From NCBI GenBank assembly GCA_022009975.1, contig CP091733.1:265001-329000 (forward strand): a DNA stretch of 64,000 bases. Reading direction: 5' to 3'. This DNA comes from Phocaeicola vulgatus (GTDB lineage Bacteria; Bacteroidota; Bacteroidia; Bacteroidales; Tannerellaceae). Below, in pieces: positions 63,091 to 64,000 of the stretch. Numbering within the stretch: position 1 is the first letter of the stretch; every line of letters begins with the position of its first letter. Both the position numbers and the translations under genes were made by a program. The notes beneath the pieces were generated by a model, which had not been told where the DNA came from, did no database searches, and worked only from the letters and a program-made list of their open reading frames with translations.

Positions 63091-64000
63091 ATGGATAATA
63101 TAAAATCAATTATAGTACTATTATTCTTTTGGTTAGCGGCGGGCTGTACGTCCTCCGAGATCCAAAAGGAGGTTTCACTTATCAACCAAGCGGAATCGTT
63201 GCTCCAGTCGGATCCTCATCAAGCTCATGCCCTTTTGGATAGTGTCAAGTATCCGGAAGAGCTGAGTATGAAACAAGGGGCGCGTTGGTGTATGTTAGTT
63301 GGCAAGTTGGCGGATTCCATATCAACGCCTTTGCCTTATACCTACCAACTCAATCTGGCGGACAAATATTTTCAGCGTCATGGCTCGCCTACTGAACAAG
63401 CCCAAGTGAAGCTTTATTTGGGGAGAGCTTACATGGATGATTCCAATCCGGAAAAGGCCATGCAGCTCTATTGTGATGCCCTCGAACTTGCCTTATCTGA
63501 CTCTGCCTTTAATTTGGCTGGATATGTTTCAAGCTATATGGCTGATTTATACGAGTATCAGAATTCATATTTATTAGCACTCCGGAAATATTATGATGCT
63601 GCTATGTTTTTTAACAAAGCCAACAATAAAAAAAGCGAAGCGTATGCTTATTTTGATATGGGAAAACAATATGCTTTTACTGATTCATTGGATATGGCTT
63701 TGGCTAATATGTCTCATGCAGATTCTCTCATGTTGGCAGTAGGCGATTCAATAGATATTGCGGTTATTTATAACGGATATGGGAATATCTTTTTTCTGCG
63801 AAACAACTATGGAAAGGCAGAATATTATCTGAAAAAATCTATACAATATAACCCTAAAACTTCAGCTCCATGCTATTCGGTACTATCAAGAGTGTATTTT
63901 AATAAAGAAGAATATGACGTGGCGCGGATGTATTTGGATTATTCACAAAAATCCAAAAGCAACAATCCGAACACCCATATAGATAACCTCTATAAATATT
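63091..64000 (+). CDS. TPR-repeat lipoprotein (3' truncated by window)
   Basis: An open frame of 303 codons runs off the right edge. The signal peptide ends in the lipobox LAAGC (Cys about residue 18). After INQAESLLQSDPHQAHALLDSV, several TPR-like helical pairs follow (EQAQVKLYLGRAYMDDSNPEKAMQLY, NLAGYVSSYMADLYEYQNSY, SEAYAYFDMGKQYAF, AVIYNGYGNIFFLRNNYGKAEYYLKKS). It belongs to a large Bacteroidales family of TPR lipoproteins, some with a C-terminal membrane helix and DNA-binding part that would be outside the window. Function unknown. Confidence 0.85.
   Translation, partial: MDNIKSIIVLLFFWLAAGCTSSEIQKEVSLINQAESLLQSDPHQAHALLDSVKYPEELSMKQGARWCMLVGKLADSISTPLPYTYQLNLADKYFQRHGSPTEQAQVKLYLGRAYMDDSNPEKAMQLYCDALELALSDSAFNLAGYVSSYMADLYEYQNSYLLALRKYYDAAMFFNKANNKKSEAYAYFDMGKQYAFTDSLDMALANMSHADSLMLAVGDSIDIAVIYNGYGNIFFLRNNYGKAEYYLKKSIQYNPKTSAPCYSVLSRVYFNKEEYDVARMYLDYSQKSKSNNPNTHIDNLYKY

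Noticed and set aside
1..64000. tRNA or rRNA genes
   Set aside because: I found no cloverleaf with a T-loop consensus and no rRNA-like sequence on either strand by reading; a tRNAscan run would settle it.

Overview
The window is chromosomal DNA of a gut-type member of the Bacteroidales (Bacteroidota). The evidence is two SusC/SusD pairs, a FecR/ECF-sigma pair, GldH, RicT with Bacteroidota neighbours, a succinylornithine-type carbamoyltransferase, an S46 dipeptidyl-peptidase and promoters of the TTTG-N19/20-TAnnTTTG type. I do not assign a genus.

Layout: 0.3-13.4 kb is conserved core: purH, the cell-shape cluster mreB-mreC-mreD-mrdA-rodA, gldH and ricT on the other strand, a patatin-like hydrolase, a cytoplasmic GH13 enzyme and prs. 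13.5-21.2 kb is an AT-rich accessory island, bracketed by two nearly identical 78-bp direct repeats. It holds a tight three-gene operon: a DUF1848 protein with a radical-SAM-like cysteine motif, a ~1,707-aa protein combining a methyltransferase-like domain, a DUF559/Vsr-like nuclease domain and a RecQ-like helicase, and a tail-anchored coiled-coil protein. I do not recognise this combination as a named system; it is my main candidate for an undescribed defence or DNA-processing system. 21.2-35.8 kb is core again: a possible small RNA, cysK, a LuxR regulator, an outer-membrane barrel, priA, a tyrosine phosphatase, metY, argF', an acyl-CoA synthetase with its cupin regulator, an S46 peptidase, a CYTH protein and an Smr protein. 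36.1-52.8 kb is glycan uptake: one SusC/SusD pair, then ECF sigma, FecR, an STN-domain SusC, SusD, GH63 and GH2.

52.8-63.0 kb is a second accessory region: a tandem-repeat array, an IS, and a minus-strand operon xre-dinD-(collapsed cytosine methyltransferase)-mcrB-like-LlaJI-like nuclease-two small membrane coiled-coil proteins-AlbA_2/ATPase protein. Only 37 codons of the methyltransferase survive, so the restriction genes appear to lack their usual protective partner. The window ends inside a TPR lipoprotein gene.

About twenty genes or gene parts are split by 1-2 base indels, mostly contractions in homopolymers or TC repeats. They hit essential genes (purH, mrdA, rodA, prs), so I read them as sequencing errors and annotate each gene at full span. 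Coordinates of such genes therefore cover a frameshift.
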